From NCBI GenBank assembly GCA_026391255.1, contig JAPLDU010000044.1, forward strand, positions 8,907 through 65,354: DNA of 56,448 nt, read 5' to 3'. This stretch comes from Bacteroidia bacterium (lineage in GTDB: Bacteria > Bacteroidota > Bacteroidia > Bacteroidales > JAPLDU01). Positions 17,430-26,234 of this stretch are shown one piece after another. Position 1 is the stretch's first letter. Each line of letters starts with the position of its first letter. The notes below the pieces were generated by a model. The model was not told the DNA's origin, did not search any database, and was given only the letters and a program-made list of their open reading frames with translations. The translations under genes were made by a program, and so were the position numbers.

Positions 17430-17590
17430 TGAAAAGTTGTAAAGTTCTTAAAGTTCTTAAAGTTTATAAAGTTTATAAAGTTTATAAAGTTCATAAAGTT
17501 ATTTATATTACCAATTCACCATTCACCATTCACCACTCACCATTCACTACTCACCATTCACTACTCACCACTCACCATTCACTACTCACC
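17430..17590. repeat. 9-bp (AAAGTTTAT) then 7-bp (ACCATTC) tandem arrays
   Basis: Seven degenerate 9-bp units of AAAGTTCTT/AAAGTTTAT run from about 17440 to 17500. About eleven degenerate heptamers (ACCATTC, ACCACTC, ACTACTC) run from about 17513 to 17590. The second array overlaps the last six codons and stop of coaE on the minus strand. Confidence 0.93.
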
Positions 17591-18168
17591 AATTTGTTAT
17601 GAATATCAAGAATTACGGGTAGAATCAAATGTTTGCCATCGTTAATCAGAATAAACTGAGAGAACTTTTTCCTTGTTTCATCATCAGTCTGTTGCTTAAT
17701 CCTGGCCAATACCAATAACTCACTTGTTCCGTCACGTTTCATTACACGACTTGTCCTGGTATTCTCAGGTGCAATAACTGAAATGGTCATGTCCAGCCTG
17801 GTATACAAACGGCTCTCGATCAGCAATGCAGCCTCAATGATGGTATATGGTACAAATTGCCTGGCAGTATGCCACTGAATGTATTCCTGTTCAATGACCG
17901 GATGAATAAAGCCATTGATAAAGGCAAGTTCTGCCGGACTGTTAAAAATAATACCGGCAAGCATAGTCTTGTCAACTGAGCCATCCTGAGTTATTATCTG
18001 CTGTCCATATCGTAAAACCAGGTTTTTCCTGACAGTCAAATTGGTAGCATACAGATTTTTTACCTCCTGATCGGCTTTGAACACAGGAATTCCGAGCTTG
18101 CTGAATACTTCACAGGCCAGTGATTTTCCACTACCAATACCACCCGTAACTCCTACTTTTAAAGACAT
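17572..18168 (-). CDS. coaE: Dephospho-CoA kinase
   Basis: 198 residues, normal length. CoaE phosphorylates the 3'-hydroxyl of dephospho-CoA, the last step of CoA synthesis. Seen: the P-loop VGVTGGIGSGKSLACEVF, IPVFKADQEVKNLY (substrate-binding Asp), FINGFIHPVIEQEY, VPYTIIEAALLIES and IKQQTDDE near the lid. The last residues LVSSEW and the stop codon are encoded by the adjoining heptamer array. This is permissible because the extreme C-terminus is not conserved. The gene lies downstream of a shortened ybbR in the common Bacteroidota order yajC-ybbR-coaE. Confidence 0.93.
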   Translation of the reverse strand: MSLKVGVTGGIGSGKSLACEVFSKLGIPVFKADQEVKNLYATNLTVRKNLVLRYGQQIITQDGSVDKTMLAGIIFNSPAELAFINGFIHPVIEQEYIQWHTARQFVPYTIIEAALLIESRLYTRLDMTISVIAPENTRTSRVMKRDGTSELLVLARIKQQTDDETRKKFSQFILINDGKHLILPVILDIHNKLVSSEW

Positions 18169-18195
18169 AACTAATTTATCATCAGTATGCTGAAC

Positions 18196-18681
18196 TCAAC
18201 GCAACGGTTTTATGGTTATTGCCCTTCCGGATGCCCCTGATAAATCAAAAAAAACCGTGTCTGGCTGTATTTCAATAATGTTCAGGTCTTTGTGAAGTTG
18301 GTTTACGATACTTGAATTCAGGTACTTTGAAAGAAAATAGTAAATTGAAGAACGGTTTCCCGTTGAATGCAACCTGTATTTTACTGCATCGATGGTAACC
18401 GGGTCAAGAACAGATTCCAACCGGCATTTCAATAATGTATAACCCGAGGCTTTGACTTTTAACTTTAAATTCTGGCGGGAACTATTCGGTACTCCTTTTC
18501 CAACCGGCAGGTTTATGTATGTGACAGGACATTTTAAATCAGTCACGTATTCATTATTCAGTTTATCGAGAAGCCAGAAAACGGACGATATGAACACGAA
18601 AAAAAGATAAATAAGCATTCTCTTTTGCCGGTTATCTTTTCCATGCCCGAATATATTTTTTATTTTTAGTATGAAAGTCAC
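18196..18681 (-). CDS. YbbR/CdaR-like protein, apparently C-terminally truncated
   Basis: 161 residues from a GTG start. An N-terminal membrane helix (RMLIYLFFVFISSVFWLLDKL, about 21-42) is followed by a beta-rich extracytoplasmic region (NEYVTDLKCPVTYINLP, LKLKVKASGYTLL, IEIQPDTVFFDLSG). YbbR-domain proteins of Bacteroidota at this locus usually have about 300 or more residues with two or more YbbR repeats. This one stops after ITIKPLR, near where a second repeat would begin, and coaE starts 27 bases later. No continuation is visible in other frames. YbbR proteins regulate diadenylate cyclase in Firmicutes; the role here is unknown. Confidence 0.7.
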   Translation of the reverse strand: MTFILKIKNIFGHGKDNRQKRMLIYLFFVFISSVFWLLDKLNNEYVTDLKCPVTYINLPVGKGVPNSSRQNLKLKVKASGYTLLKCRLESVLDPVTIDAVKYRLHSTGNRSSIYYFLSKYLNSSIVNQLHKDLNIIEIQPDTVFFDLSGASGRAITIKPLR

Positions 18682-19155
18682 TAAATTAATTTGAAAATTT
18701 GATCCGCCTGAGGCGGATGTGCAAATTTGATTCGCCTGAGGCGGATTAAATTCGTTTCACGGGAATAAGATTAGCGACAACATGTTGGTAAGTTTTGTTT
18801 CCTAAGCGTCTAAATTTTTCACATGAGAAAAAGCCTTCGGGGAAATAAAATTTACGATTTACGATCCGCCTGAGGCGGAACGATTTACGAATCAGAAGAC
18901 AATAAATAAACGAACAACATGTTGGTAAGTTTGCTGTATTAAGCGTATAAATAAAAAGTAAATTTTCAGGTTGTTTTGGCTAAAGAAGGAAGTCGTCAGA
19001 GTTAGTCTTAAATATACTGCCTACTGCCTGTTGCCTTATTATTTTTAAAAATCAGGCATCGGCTTCTTTTCCGCTTTTTACCGGAAATCATGCCAATGCT
19101 CCGTAAATAATGCCGTACAGTACCTGATTAAAAAGTCAGTTCCCTGAATATCTGT
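18682..19155. repeat. Repeat-filled gap: GCCTGAGGC hairpins and a direct repeat
   Basis: No gene is supported. TCCGCCTGAGGCGGA-type hairpins occur at about 18702-18718, 18731-18747 and 18863-18878. ACAACATGTTGGTAAGTTT occurs at 18778-18796 and 18916-18934, each followed by a diverged TTAAGCGT-type tail. The block 18731-18783 reappears near 40346-40398. A TACTGCC heptamer run lies near 19016-19036. Confidence 0.75.
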
Positions 19156-19476
19156 TTATTTAGATTCCTGAATATCAGTAGGATCTTTAACAACTGCTCC
19201 TTTATCAACCTTAATCAACACATTATCTGAGATTTCAACAGTAAGGGTCTGTTCTTTCACATCCATGATCTTTCCATAGATACCACCATTAGTAATGATC
19301 TTGTCGCCCTTTTTCAATGTTTCGCGGAAATTCTTCAGTTCTTTCTGTCGTTTCATTTGCGGACGGATCATAAAAAAGTAAAAAACAACAACGATCAGCA
19401 CCAGGAAGATTATGGATGAAAATCCACTCTGGCCGGAACCACCTTGCGGCGCCATTAATAAAATCTGATTTAACAT
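19156..19476 (-). CDS. yajC: Preprotein translocase subunit YajC
   Basis: 106 residues. YajC is a small inner-membrane protein that associates with SecDF and assists protein export. Seen: a Gln/Gly-rich N-terminus, one membrane helix (FSSIIFLVLIVVVFYFFMIRPQ, about 19-40), the characteristic RPQMKRQKELKNFRETLKKGDKI and NGGIYGKIMDVKEQTLTVEI, and the end KVDKGAVVKD. It lies downstream of the DUF1573 gene in the usual Bacteroidota order. Confidence 0.95.
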   Translation of the reverse strand: MLNQILLMAPQGGSGQSGFSSIIFLVLIVVVFYFFMIRPQMKRQKELKNFRETLKKGDKIITNGGIYGKIMDVKEQTLTVEISDNVLIKVDKGAVVKDPTDIQESK

Positions 19477-19553
19477 TTTATTTGTTTATTAATTATCAAT
19501 TATGTTCAATTCGATTCAGAATAAGTCATTATTCTTTGAAGATAAATCCAGTC

Positions 19554-20024
19554 TCACTTACCCGGAGTCACAACGTTTGCAGTAAATGAAAGTTCATATC
19601 GGTTGGGCTGAGTATTTGCAAGTACAGTAACAGTTTTGTGCTGCATTCCCTCCCTGTTCTCACTGTTAAAAACCACTTCAATTTCTCCGTGTCCCTTGGG
19701 AGGAACCGGTTTGGTCTCGTATTTTGGTACTGTACAACCACATGATGCAGAAGCTGAACTTATCACCAGGTCAGATTTCCCGGTGTTTGTAAATTTAAAG
19801 GTGTGTGACACTTTTTCACCCTGGATGATCATTCCGAAATCGAAAACCTGTGATTCAAATTTGAATACGGGCAGATTTCCAGAATTGGTAATATCGTTTG
19901 CAGTAACCGGATTTTCAATGTTATTCGCAGATACCTTATTTTTTCCATTGCCTGGATGCCTGCACGAAACGGCCATCAGTAACGTAATGATAAATAATGT
20001 GTAATAAAAAATTTTTGTATTCAT
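19554..20024 (-). CDS. DUF1573 lipoprotein
   Basis: About 156 residues from MNTKIFYYTL (20024). The signal peptide ends in a lipobox-like LLMAVSC, so the protein is probably lipid-anchored. The conserved core is FDFGMIIQGEKVSHTFKFTN, SDLVISSASASCGCTVP and KGHGEIEVVFNSENREG, which is the DUF1573 immunoglobulin-like domain with its conserved CGC. Function is unknown. The family is found next to yajC in many Bacteroidota. Upstream starts inside the same frame add only a short basic stretch and are less likely. Confidence 0.88.
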   Translation of the reverse strand: MNTKIFYYTLFIITLLMAVSCRHPGNGKNKVSANNIENPVTANDITNSGNLPVFKFESQVFDFGMIIQGEKVSHTFKFTNTGKSDLVISSASASCGCTVPKYETKPVPPKGHGEIEVVFNSENREGMQHKTVTVLANTQPNRYELSFTANVVTPGK

Positions 20025-20086
20025 ATCAACCTTGAAAAATCGCCGCAAAATAAATAAAATTTCCGAGAATTGTCAATTCTGAGTTG

Positions 20087-20248
20087 TAAGTTCATAAAGT
20101 TTGTAAAGTTCATAAAGTTATTGTCTACTGCTTTATGCCTGATGCCATATGACTATTGACTATTGACTATTGACTATTGACTATTGACTATTGACTATTG
20201 ACTATTGACTATTGACTATTGACTATTGACTATTGACTATTGACTATT
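20087..20248. repeat. GACTATT heptamer array (14 perfect units) with flanking degenerate words
   Basis: Fourteen consecutive perfect GACTATT units run from 20151 to 20248. Before them come degenerate heptamers (CTACTGC, TTTATGC, CTGATGC, CATATGA) and 9-bp AAAGTTCAT units (20090-20120). The array overlaps the last six codons of galK on the minus strand, including the TAG stop at 20230-20232. Confidence 0.97.
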
Positions 20249-21405
20249 ATTTCATGCACACCATCTGAAGGAATTGCCTGGTAGAATTCAGGTTTTAAAC
20301 CTGTTTTATTTTCATATTGCCGGTAAACCTCCGTCATGAAATGATCAGCAGAATCTTTGTGAACAAGGCTGATGGTACATCCGCCAAATCCCGCTCCTGT
20401 CATACGGCTTCCGGCAACACCCGGTATTTTCAGAGATTCCTCTACCAGTGTATCTAATTCAAAACCAGTGACTTCATAATCAGTTTTCAGCGATATATGT
20501 GATTCTGTCATGAGTTTCCCCAGTGTCAAAAGATCATTTGATTCGATACATTTCACAGCGTTTTTAACACGTTGGTTTTCGGTAATCACGTGCCTGGCTC
20601 TTTTTTTTGAAATCTCATTTTTTATTAAAGTTGATAATTTTTCAAATTCATTGAAATTCAATTCGCTGAGATTATTGATTTTACGATGATTGCATATAGC
20701 TGATACGGCTTCATTACATTCAATTACGCGTTGATTGTAGGCGGATGAAATCAATTCCCTGGGTTTATTGGTATTTGCGATAATTATATGGTAGCGTCCG
20801 GTAAAAAATGGAATGGTTTGATAACTGATGCTTGTACAATTTATGAAGAGTGCATGATCTTTTTTGCTCAGTGCAACGGCCATCTGGTCCATAATGCCGC
20901 AATTCATTCCGACAAAATCATTTTCCGCATGCCTGCACATGTTGACTAATTGCATTATTTCCAACCCTGATCGTGACAATGAATTCAGTGCAAATGCCGT
21001 CACCATTTCAATGGAAGCTGAAGAAGATAATCCGGCACCATTGGGAATGTCGCCGTAAAATAAGAGGTCATAACCGCTTAATTCAAGATTAAGCAAGTCA
21101 AATTCATTGATCACACCAAGAGGATAATTGATCCAGGGTACAGGTGATTTTGTACTCACCTCATTAACAGGCACTGAGGCACAAACATCGATATTAACTG
21201 AAGTTAATCTGAAAATATTTTCAGGGTTTTTGCGGATCAAAAGAAATGTACCGGTTTTAATTGCGAAAGGGAGCACAAAACCTCCGTTATAATCAGTGTG
21301 CTCACCAATAAGATTGACCCTGCCGGGAGAAAAGAAAATACGGACATTTTCCGAAGAATCGCCATATCTTAAAAGAAATTCAGATTTCAGTTTATCAATA
21401 TCCAA
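20230..21405 (-). CDS. galK: Galactokinase
   Basis: 391 residues, normal length. GalK phosphorylates alpha-D-galactose at C1 in the Leloir pathway. The GHMP-kinase signatures are visible: PGRVNLIGEHTDYNGG near residue 28, the glycine/serine loop GDIPNGAGLSSSASIEM near 120, MDQMAVALS, and MTGAGFGGCTISLV near 345. The catalytic Asp falls in the GIMDQ motif. The C-terminal residues IVNSQ and the stop codon are supplied by the GACTATT heptamer array. No other galactose genes lie nearby. Confidence 0.94.
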   Translation of the reverse strand: MDIDKLKSEFLLRYGDSSENVRIFFSPGRVNLIGEHTDYNGGFVLPFAIKTGTFLLIRKNPENIFRLTSVNIDVCASVPVNEVSTKSPVPWINYPLGVINEFDLLNLELSGYDLLFYGDIPNGAGLSSSASIEMVTAFALNSLSRSGLEIMQLVNMCRHAENDFVGMNCGIMDQMAVALSKKDHALFINCTSISYQTIPFFTGRYHIIIANTNKPRELISSAYNQRVIECNEAVSAICNHRKINNLSELNFNEFEKLSTLIKNEISKKRARHVITENQRVKNAVKCIESNDLLTLGKLMTESHISLKTDYEVTGFELDTLVEESLKIPGVAGSRMTGAGFGGCTISLVHKDSADHFMTEVYRQYENKTGLKPEFYQAIPSDGVHEIIVNSQ

Positions 21406-21560
21406 TGTAATTATGTTTATAAAAATTCATTTGTTCCAACAATTGAACTCCGCCTCCGGCAGACGAACATACGAATTATTGAATAATCGGGTTCAAACTA
21501 TAGGATTTTAATCACTGAAAAACAGAAGAATGGGATATCCAATTGAAAAAAGAAAAAACA

Positions 21561-22277
21561 TCAGAAAGGGTTCAGGTTAATATCCCATCGTTGATACACA
21601 TTACGGTGAGTTCTCAGAGTAAATCGTACACCTGCATTGATTGAAAAAAACATAGAATTTTCAATGGGATATTGGTAATCGAGATAATTATCAGTTGGAA
21701 TAGATATTATCCCTTCAACAAATAAAGAACTGTGCCTGAGTGAATATTTTGCACCAAAACCTGCATTTACAAGAATTTCAGTGGAAATATGCACTGCATT
21801 GTCAATAAACTTAGGAGATGGAAAATAGTTTTGATCATATGTGGAAAGCTTGTTTGTCTGTGAATAATTCAAAGCAGTAACACCAAGAATACCATAAAAT
21901 CCTGATTTTTCCTCAGGAATACCCTTAAAGAAATATTGGCAGTTCAGAAACAACTGCCAGCTCTGACCGGTAACAGAATTATATATCGGAACCGTGAAGA
22001 AATCGTAACCAGGGTCACCTGGTTTTAATGTGCTTAAATGGCCCAGGGTACGGACTGTTGAGATTACTTTGTCATAAATGCTGAACCCTGCATCGAACAA
22101 AATCTGGTGAGTATCATAAGAAAGTCTGAGATTAGCTCCGTAATGAAGATTATTATCCTTGGACGACAGAAAATAATAAGTGGTGGGGCCAAAGCCGGCC
22201 ATTATCTGAGCCCGGGAAGCTGTCCCGGCCATAAGCAGCAATAATAATAACGGTAAACAAAAAGTCCTTTTTTTCAT
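21561..22277 (-). CDS. Outer-membrane beta-barrel-like protein, function unknown
   Basis: About 238 residues from MKKRTFCLPLL (22277), chosen because it begins a clear signal peptide (LLLLLLMAGTASRAQ). The mature part alternates polar and aromatic residues in short strands: MAGFGPTTYYFLS, YGANLRLSYDTHQILFDAGFS, SWQLFLNCQYFF, SSLFVEGIISIP, SMFFSINAGVRFTL. This resembles small outer-membrane beta-barrel proteins of Bacteroidota. No specific family is recognised. The convergent gene is galK and the next gene on the same strand upstream is kdsB. Confidence 0.65.
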   Translation of the reverse strand: MKKRTFCLPLLLLLLMAGTASRAQIMAGFGPTTYYFLSSKDNNLHYGANLRLSYDTHQILFDAGFSIYDKVISTVRTLGHLSTLKPGDPGYDFFTVPIYNSVTGQSWQLFLNCQYFFKGIPEEKSGFYGILGVTALNYSQTNKLSTYDQNYFPSPKFIDNAVHISTEILVNAGFGAKYSLRHSSLFVEGIISIPTDNYLDYQYPIENSMFFSINAGVRFTLRTHRNVYQRWDINLNPF

Positions 22278-22368
22278 TGACAAAAAATAGCCAGTAATTA
22301 CACGGCTAAAATAGTAAATTATTTTATTCTGAATCAACATACCACAATTGTGTTGCACGACAGATAAA

Positions 22369-23124
22369 TCATAACAAACCTTTCTTTGAAGCTATCAGTT
22401 TTTTCAGATCATCAGGAGTATCAATGGCAATATTTTCATTGAGACTCAGCGCAGTTTTAATCCGGTAACCGTTTTCGATCCAGCGGAGCTGTTCAAGTGA
22501 TTCGGCCTTTTCGAGGGATGAAGGATTTAATTTCGAGATTTCATCAAGGATATCGGCCCTGAACGCATACATTCCAATATGGCCATAGTAGGTGTGAAGT
22601 TCAAGCCAGTCATTACTTTCAGCATTCCTTAAGTATGGAATAGGTGCACGGCTGAAATACATAGCTTCCTTTTCAGAATTCACAACGACTTTGGGGAGGT
22701 TTGGGCTGAAAAGATCTTCCAAATTATTGATGGGCCTTATTAAAGTGGCAATCTGAGTTTTATGATCATGAAAGCAACTCATAATAAGTTGTAATTGTTC
22801 CTGGTCAAGAAAAGGTTCATCTCCCTGTATGTTTATGACAATATCAAAAATTGCCAAACCTGAATCCCGAATAATACGGGCAGCCTCCGCACATCTGTCA
22901 GTACCGCTCCGGTGTTGGACTGATGTCATGATAACATTACCACCGAAAGCATGTACTGCATCCTTAATTCTGACATCATCTGTTGCAACAGTAACATAAT
23001 CAAATGCTGATAATGAGTTCTCATAAACCCTTCTGATCATTGATTTTCCAAAAATATCAACCAGCGGTTTGCCCGGAAATCGCGTGGAAGCATACCTTGC
23101 AGGAATAATACCTATGAATTTCAT
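22369..23124 (-). CDS. kdsB: 3-deoxy-manno-octulosonate cytidylyltransferase
   Basis: 251 residues. KdsB makes CMP-Kdo from Kdo and CTP for lipopolysaccharide core synthesis. Seen: the nucleotide-binding start IGIIPARYASTRFPGKPLV, VTVATDDVRI, the conserved TSVQHRSGTDRCAEAA, VINIQGDEPFL, MYFSRAPIPYLR, HIGMYAFRADIL and EKAESLEQLRWIENGY. All the usual motifs are present and the length is typical. This supports a Kdo-containing outer membrane. Confidence 0.96.
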   Translation of the reverse strand: MKFIGIIPARYASTRFPGKPLVDIFGKSMIRRVYENSLSAFDYVTVATDDVRIKDAVHAFGGNVIMTSVQHRSGTDRCAEAARIIRDSGLAIFDIVINIQGDEPFLDQEQLQLIMSCFHDHKTQIATLIRPINNLEDLFSPNLPKVVVNSEKEAMYFSRAPIPYLRNAESNDWLELHTYYGHIGMYAFRADILDEISKLNPSSLEKAESLEQLRWIENGYRIKTALSLNENIAIDTPDDLKKLIASKKGLL

Positions 23125-23152
23125 TATAATATGAAAAATGTTATATTTTAAA

Positions 23153-23230
23153 AGTCGTTAGTCGTTAGTCGTTAGTCATCTAATCCTTATTTCTTATTTC
23201 TTATTTCTTATTTCTTATTGCCTATTACCT
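23153..23230. repeat. Heptamer arrays TTAGTCG and TTATTTC
   Basis: Three units of GTTAGTC run from about 23156. Four to five units of TTATTTC follow near 23188-23218, and a degenerate tail TTGCCTATTACCTG ends the block. Confidence 0.9.
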
Positions 23231-23381
23231 GTTTTTTGCAAATTAAAGCAGTTTTGAATTAAAAAATGAAAAAATATTAACAGTTACAGCAACTATAGAG
23301 AACCGGATTACGTCTTCAATCATAAATGAAATATTGTTAATTATTATTACTCAATTTATTCGGAAATAATAAAGCTTGAAT

Positions 23382-23389
23382 TATCTTTG
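23382..23389 (+). promoter_or_regulatory. -7 box of the lysyl-endopeptidase-like gene
   Basis: TATCTTTG matches TAnnTTTG exactly and lies 22 bases before the ATG at 23412. The -33 element is not clear (TTTATTCG near 23356). Confidence 0.5.
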
Positions 23390-23411
23390 CATAATTAATT
23401 CATTATTGAAA

Positions 23412-26162
23412 ATGAAAAGACTTTTACTTGCGACCATTTTCCTGGCGGCATCAGGAATATTCTTATCATTTCCTGTACACAGCCAGATCAGCCAGGGAGG
23501 ATTACCTCTAAGTTATTATTATATACTACCAGGTAAAGGCGAAATTGTTTCAGTACCACCGCTATCTTCAGCTCAGATACAATCAGATATTGAATCAACG
23601 GAGAAGGATGGTAGTTTTTACAAGTACGGAAGAATAATCCCCGTTGATTTTTCTGCTGAAACAGCAGGAAAATGGGAGGAAACACCTGATGGAAGCCGTG
23701 TCTGGCGTTTAACACTGCAATCGGTCGGCGCTCTTGCTTTAACAGTTCATTTCTCAGATTTTCATCTGCCCTCAACCGGGAAATTATTTTTGTATAATCA
23801 GGATAAAAAGCAGGTGATCGGCGCTTTTACCCAGTTCAATAATAGTCTGTCAGGGATTTTTACTACAGAACTGATCGAGGGTGAAATGGTTACAATTGAA
23901 TATAATGAAGATGAAGGGACTAATGATGATGTGAATCTTCATATTACCGGACTAGGCTATGCTTTCCGTTCCGTTTATTTTAAAGATGTAAATGATTTTG
24001 GAGGATCAGGCAGTTGTGAAGTCAATGTAAATTGTTCACCGGAAGGAACAAACTGGCAGGATCAGAAAAGAGGAGTTGTCAGGGTTGGAGTGGTTGAAGG
24101 ATCATCTCAGGGCTGGTGTTCAGGTTCACTTATCAATAATACGAATGAAGACTGCACACCTTATATACTTACTGCTGATCATTGCGGTGGAACGGCATCT
24201 CCCAGTGATTTTGCGCAGTGGACATTTTATTTTGATTATGAGTCACCTTCATGTTCAAATCCTGCCAATGAAGGATCTCTTGCCACTCACACAATAACGG
24301 GTTGCAGTTTATGCGCTCATGGCGGTACCGGTGGATCTACCGGTTCTGATTTTCTCCTGCTCCTGCTGTCTTCATCTGTTCCTGATAACTTTAATCCCTA
24401 TTATAACGGATGGAGCAGGGATACTATTCCTTCTGTAAACGGAGTTGGAATCCATCATCCTGCAGGCGATATCAAAAAAATATCTGTCTACTCTGCTGCT
24501 CTTATTTCGTCCGACTGGAATGGCAGCGGATTACCATCACACTGGAAAGTTACATGGGTGGCTACTACCAATGGACACGGAGTTACCGAAGGAGGATCAT
24601 CGGGTTCTCCATTGTTTAATCCGGTTGGCCAGATAGTAGGTCAGCTTACCGGTGGCAGTTCTTATTGCAGTTCACCACAGGAACCGGATTTTTACGGCAA
24701 GTTTTATTATTCCTGGATTACCAACGGAACTTCAAGCGGTGCACAGTTAAAACCATGGTTGGATCCGGGAAATACAAACACCATGACATTGCAGGGTAAG
24801 AATTCTTGTGCCAGTGGTGGTTTGTATGCAAATTTCACATATTCACCGACGATCATTGTAGCCGGCAATTCTGTTAATTTCACCGATGCCTCGACGGGCG
24901 GTCCAACAAGCTGGAACTGGACATTTAACGGTGGAATTCCTGCAACATCATCACAACATAATCCGACAGGGATTTTATACAGTACACCCGGAACTTATAC
25001 TGCAACACTCGTTATTTCAAACGGACTTGCCAATGCTAACAGGGTAAAAGATATCACTGTTATTGCTCCGGGACCACCTGTTGCTGATTTTACAGTAAAC
25101 AACCAGTCAGTAGTAACAGGTCATAGCGTGAATGTCTATGACCTTACCACCGGCGGACCTACACAATGGACCTGGACTTTTGTCGGTGGTACTCCGGGTT
25201 CATCAAATCTGCAAAATCCTTCTAATATTACCTATAATTATCCGGGAACCTACAATGTGTCACTCAGTGTTTCAAATCCTTACGGAAATAATTACAAAAT
25301 TAAAGTGGGATATATCACGGTGACTAACCAACCACCTGTTGTAAACTACTGCGATACTTTGACAAACATGCTGCCCATGGACTCGCTGATGATATTGCCT
25401 GTTGCACCATGGGGTTACATCCCGGGCCACAATGCATATTATGCAAATGAATATGCTGACCGTTATATAAACACTTTGTATGATACGATCAGCGGATTGA
25501 TAGTTCCTGTTAATCTGTCGAGTTCTACTTTATCGAGTGCTATGGTTGAATTTAAGGTATGGGGCGGCGATACTGTTCCGACTGGAGTACTGGGAAGTAA
25601 ATCAGTTCCCATTTTAAACCTTATACCAAATTTCCAGAATATTGTTATGTTTGATCAACCAGTAGCCATTTCAGGTAATTTCTTCGTTGGTTACAAGATC
25701 ACTTATTACCCGGGAGACAACTATCAGGGCGCCAATAATTTTGCTGTCAATATGGCAAAAAACAGAGGTAAAGGTCAGTTTGCGACATTATTTTTAAAAA
25801 TCAGCGGACAATGGAATAAATTATCCAACCTGGCACTGTTCGACAGCACATGCAGTTCATTGTCCATTAAGCCTATCACTTGTTATTACGCTGGAATTCA
25901 CGAAACTAATGAAAATAATAAAATCATAATCTATCCGAATCCGGCGGGTGATGTTATACATGTTAACTTTGGAAGGAGCCTTGCCGACCGGTCATTAGTT
26001 GAAGTTTTTGATATGATTGGAAACCTTCTGCCGGCAAATGTTCAGAAAGAAGCTGAAAACCAGGTACAGCTTGATCTTTCATCAGAAGTTTCCGGAATAT
26101 ATTTTATTAAAGTTCATGTGAATAACTTCGTGATTACAAAAAAAGTAATTATAGTTAAATAA
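23412..26162 (+). CDS. Secreted S1-family lysyl-endopeptidase-like protease with two PKD domains and T9SS tail
   Basis: About 916 residues from MKRLLLATIFL (23412), with a signal peptide ending PVHSQ. The protease domain resembles lysyl endopeptidases: CSGSLINN, TPYILTADHCGG (His257), GSTGSDFLLLLL (Asp313), GIHHPAGDIKKIS and GVTEGGSSGSPLFN (Ser397), so the catalytic triad is complete. Paired cysteines (CSLCAHGG, SSYCSS) fit the family. Two PKD domains follow (about 470-555 and 560-640), then a beta-sandwich module (VNYCDTLTNMLPMDSLM...) and the T9SS sorting tail IIIYPNPAGDVIHVNF...GIYFIKVHV. It is a likely exported, Lys-preferring protease. The PKD-PKD-sandwich-tail half is paralogous to the next gene. 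Confidence 0.9.
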   Translation: MKRLLLATIFLAASGIFLSFPVHSQISQGGLPLSYYYILPGKGEIVSVPPLSSAQIQSDIESTEKDGSFYKYGRIIPVDFSAETAGKWEETPDGSRVWRLTLQSVGALALTVHFSDFHLPSTGKLFLYNQDKKQVIGAFTQFNNSLSGIFTTELIEGEMVTIEYNEDEGTNDDVNLHITGLGYAFRSVYFKDVNDFGGSGSCEVNVNCSPEGTNWQDQKRGVVRVGVVEGSSQGWCSGSLINNTNEDCTPYILTADHCGGTASPSDFAQWTFYFDYESPSCSNPANEGSLATHTITGCSLCAHGGTGGSTGSDFLLLLLSSSVPDNFNPYYNGWSRDTIPSVNGVGIHHPAGDIKKISVYSAALISSDWNGSGLPSHWKVTWVATTNGHGVTEGGSSGSPLFNPVGQIVGQLTGGSSYCSSPQEPDFYGKFYYSWITNGTSSGAQLKPWLDPGNTNTMTLQGKNSCASGGLYANFTYSPTIIVAGNSVNFTDASTGGPTSWNWTFNGGIPATSSQHNPTGILYSTPGTYTATLVISNGLANANRVKDITVIAPGPPVADFTVNNQSVVTGHSVNVYDLTTGGPTQWTWTFVGGTPGSSNLQNPSNITYNYPGTYNVSLSVSNPYGNNYKIKVGYITVTNQPPVVNYCDTLTNMLPMDSLMILPVAPWGYIPGHNAYYANEYADRYINTLYDTISGLIVPVNLSSSTLSSAMVEFKVWGGDTVPTGVLGSKSVPILNLIPNFQNIVMFDQPVAISGNFFVGYKITYYPGDNYQGANNFAVNMAKNRGKGQFATLFLKISGQWNKLSNLALFDSTCSSLSIKPITCYYAGIHETNENNKIIIYPNPAGDVIHVNFGRSLADRSLVEVFDMIGNLLPANVQKEAENQVQLDLSSEVSGIYFIKVHVNNFVITKKVIIVK

Positions 26163-26182
26163 TTAAAGACCAATATATTTAA

Positions 26183-26220
26183 AATGACACCGTTAATAAT
26201 GTAGTGGTGTCATTTTTTTT
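26183..26220 (+). terminator. Rho-independent terminator after the protease gene
   Basis: AATGACACC (26183-26191) pairs perfectly with GGTGTCATT (26206-26214) across a 14-base loop and runs into a stretch of T (to 26220). It separates the protease gene from its paralog. Confidence 0.85.
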
Positions 26221-26234
26221 ATAAGCAAGCTCAG

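Noticed and set aside
20151-20248. CRISPR array, suggested by regular repetition
   Set aside because: The 7-bp units are contiguous, with no spacers, and no cas gene is nearby.
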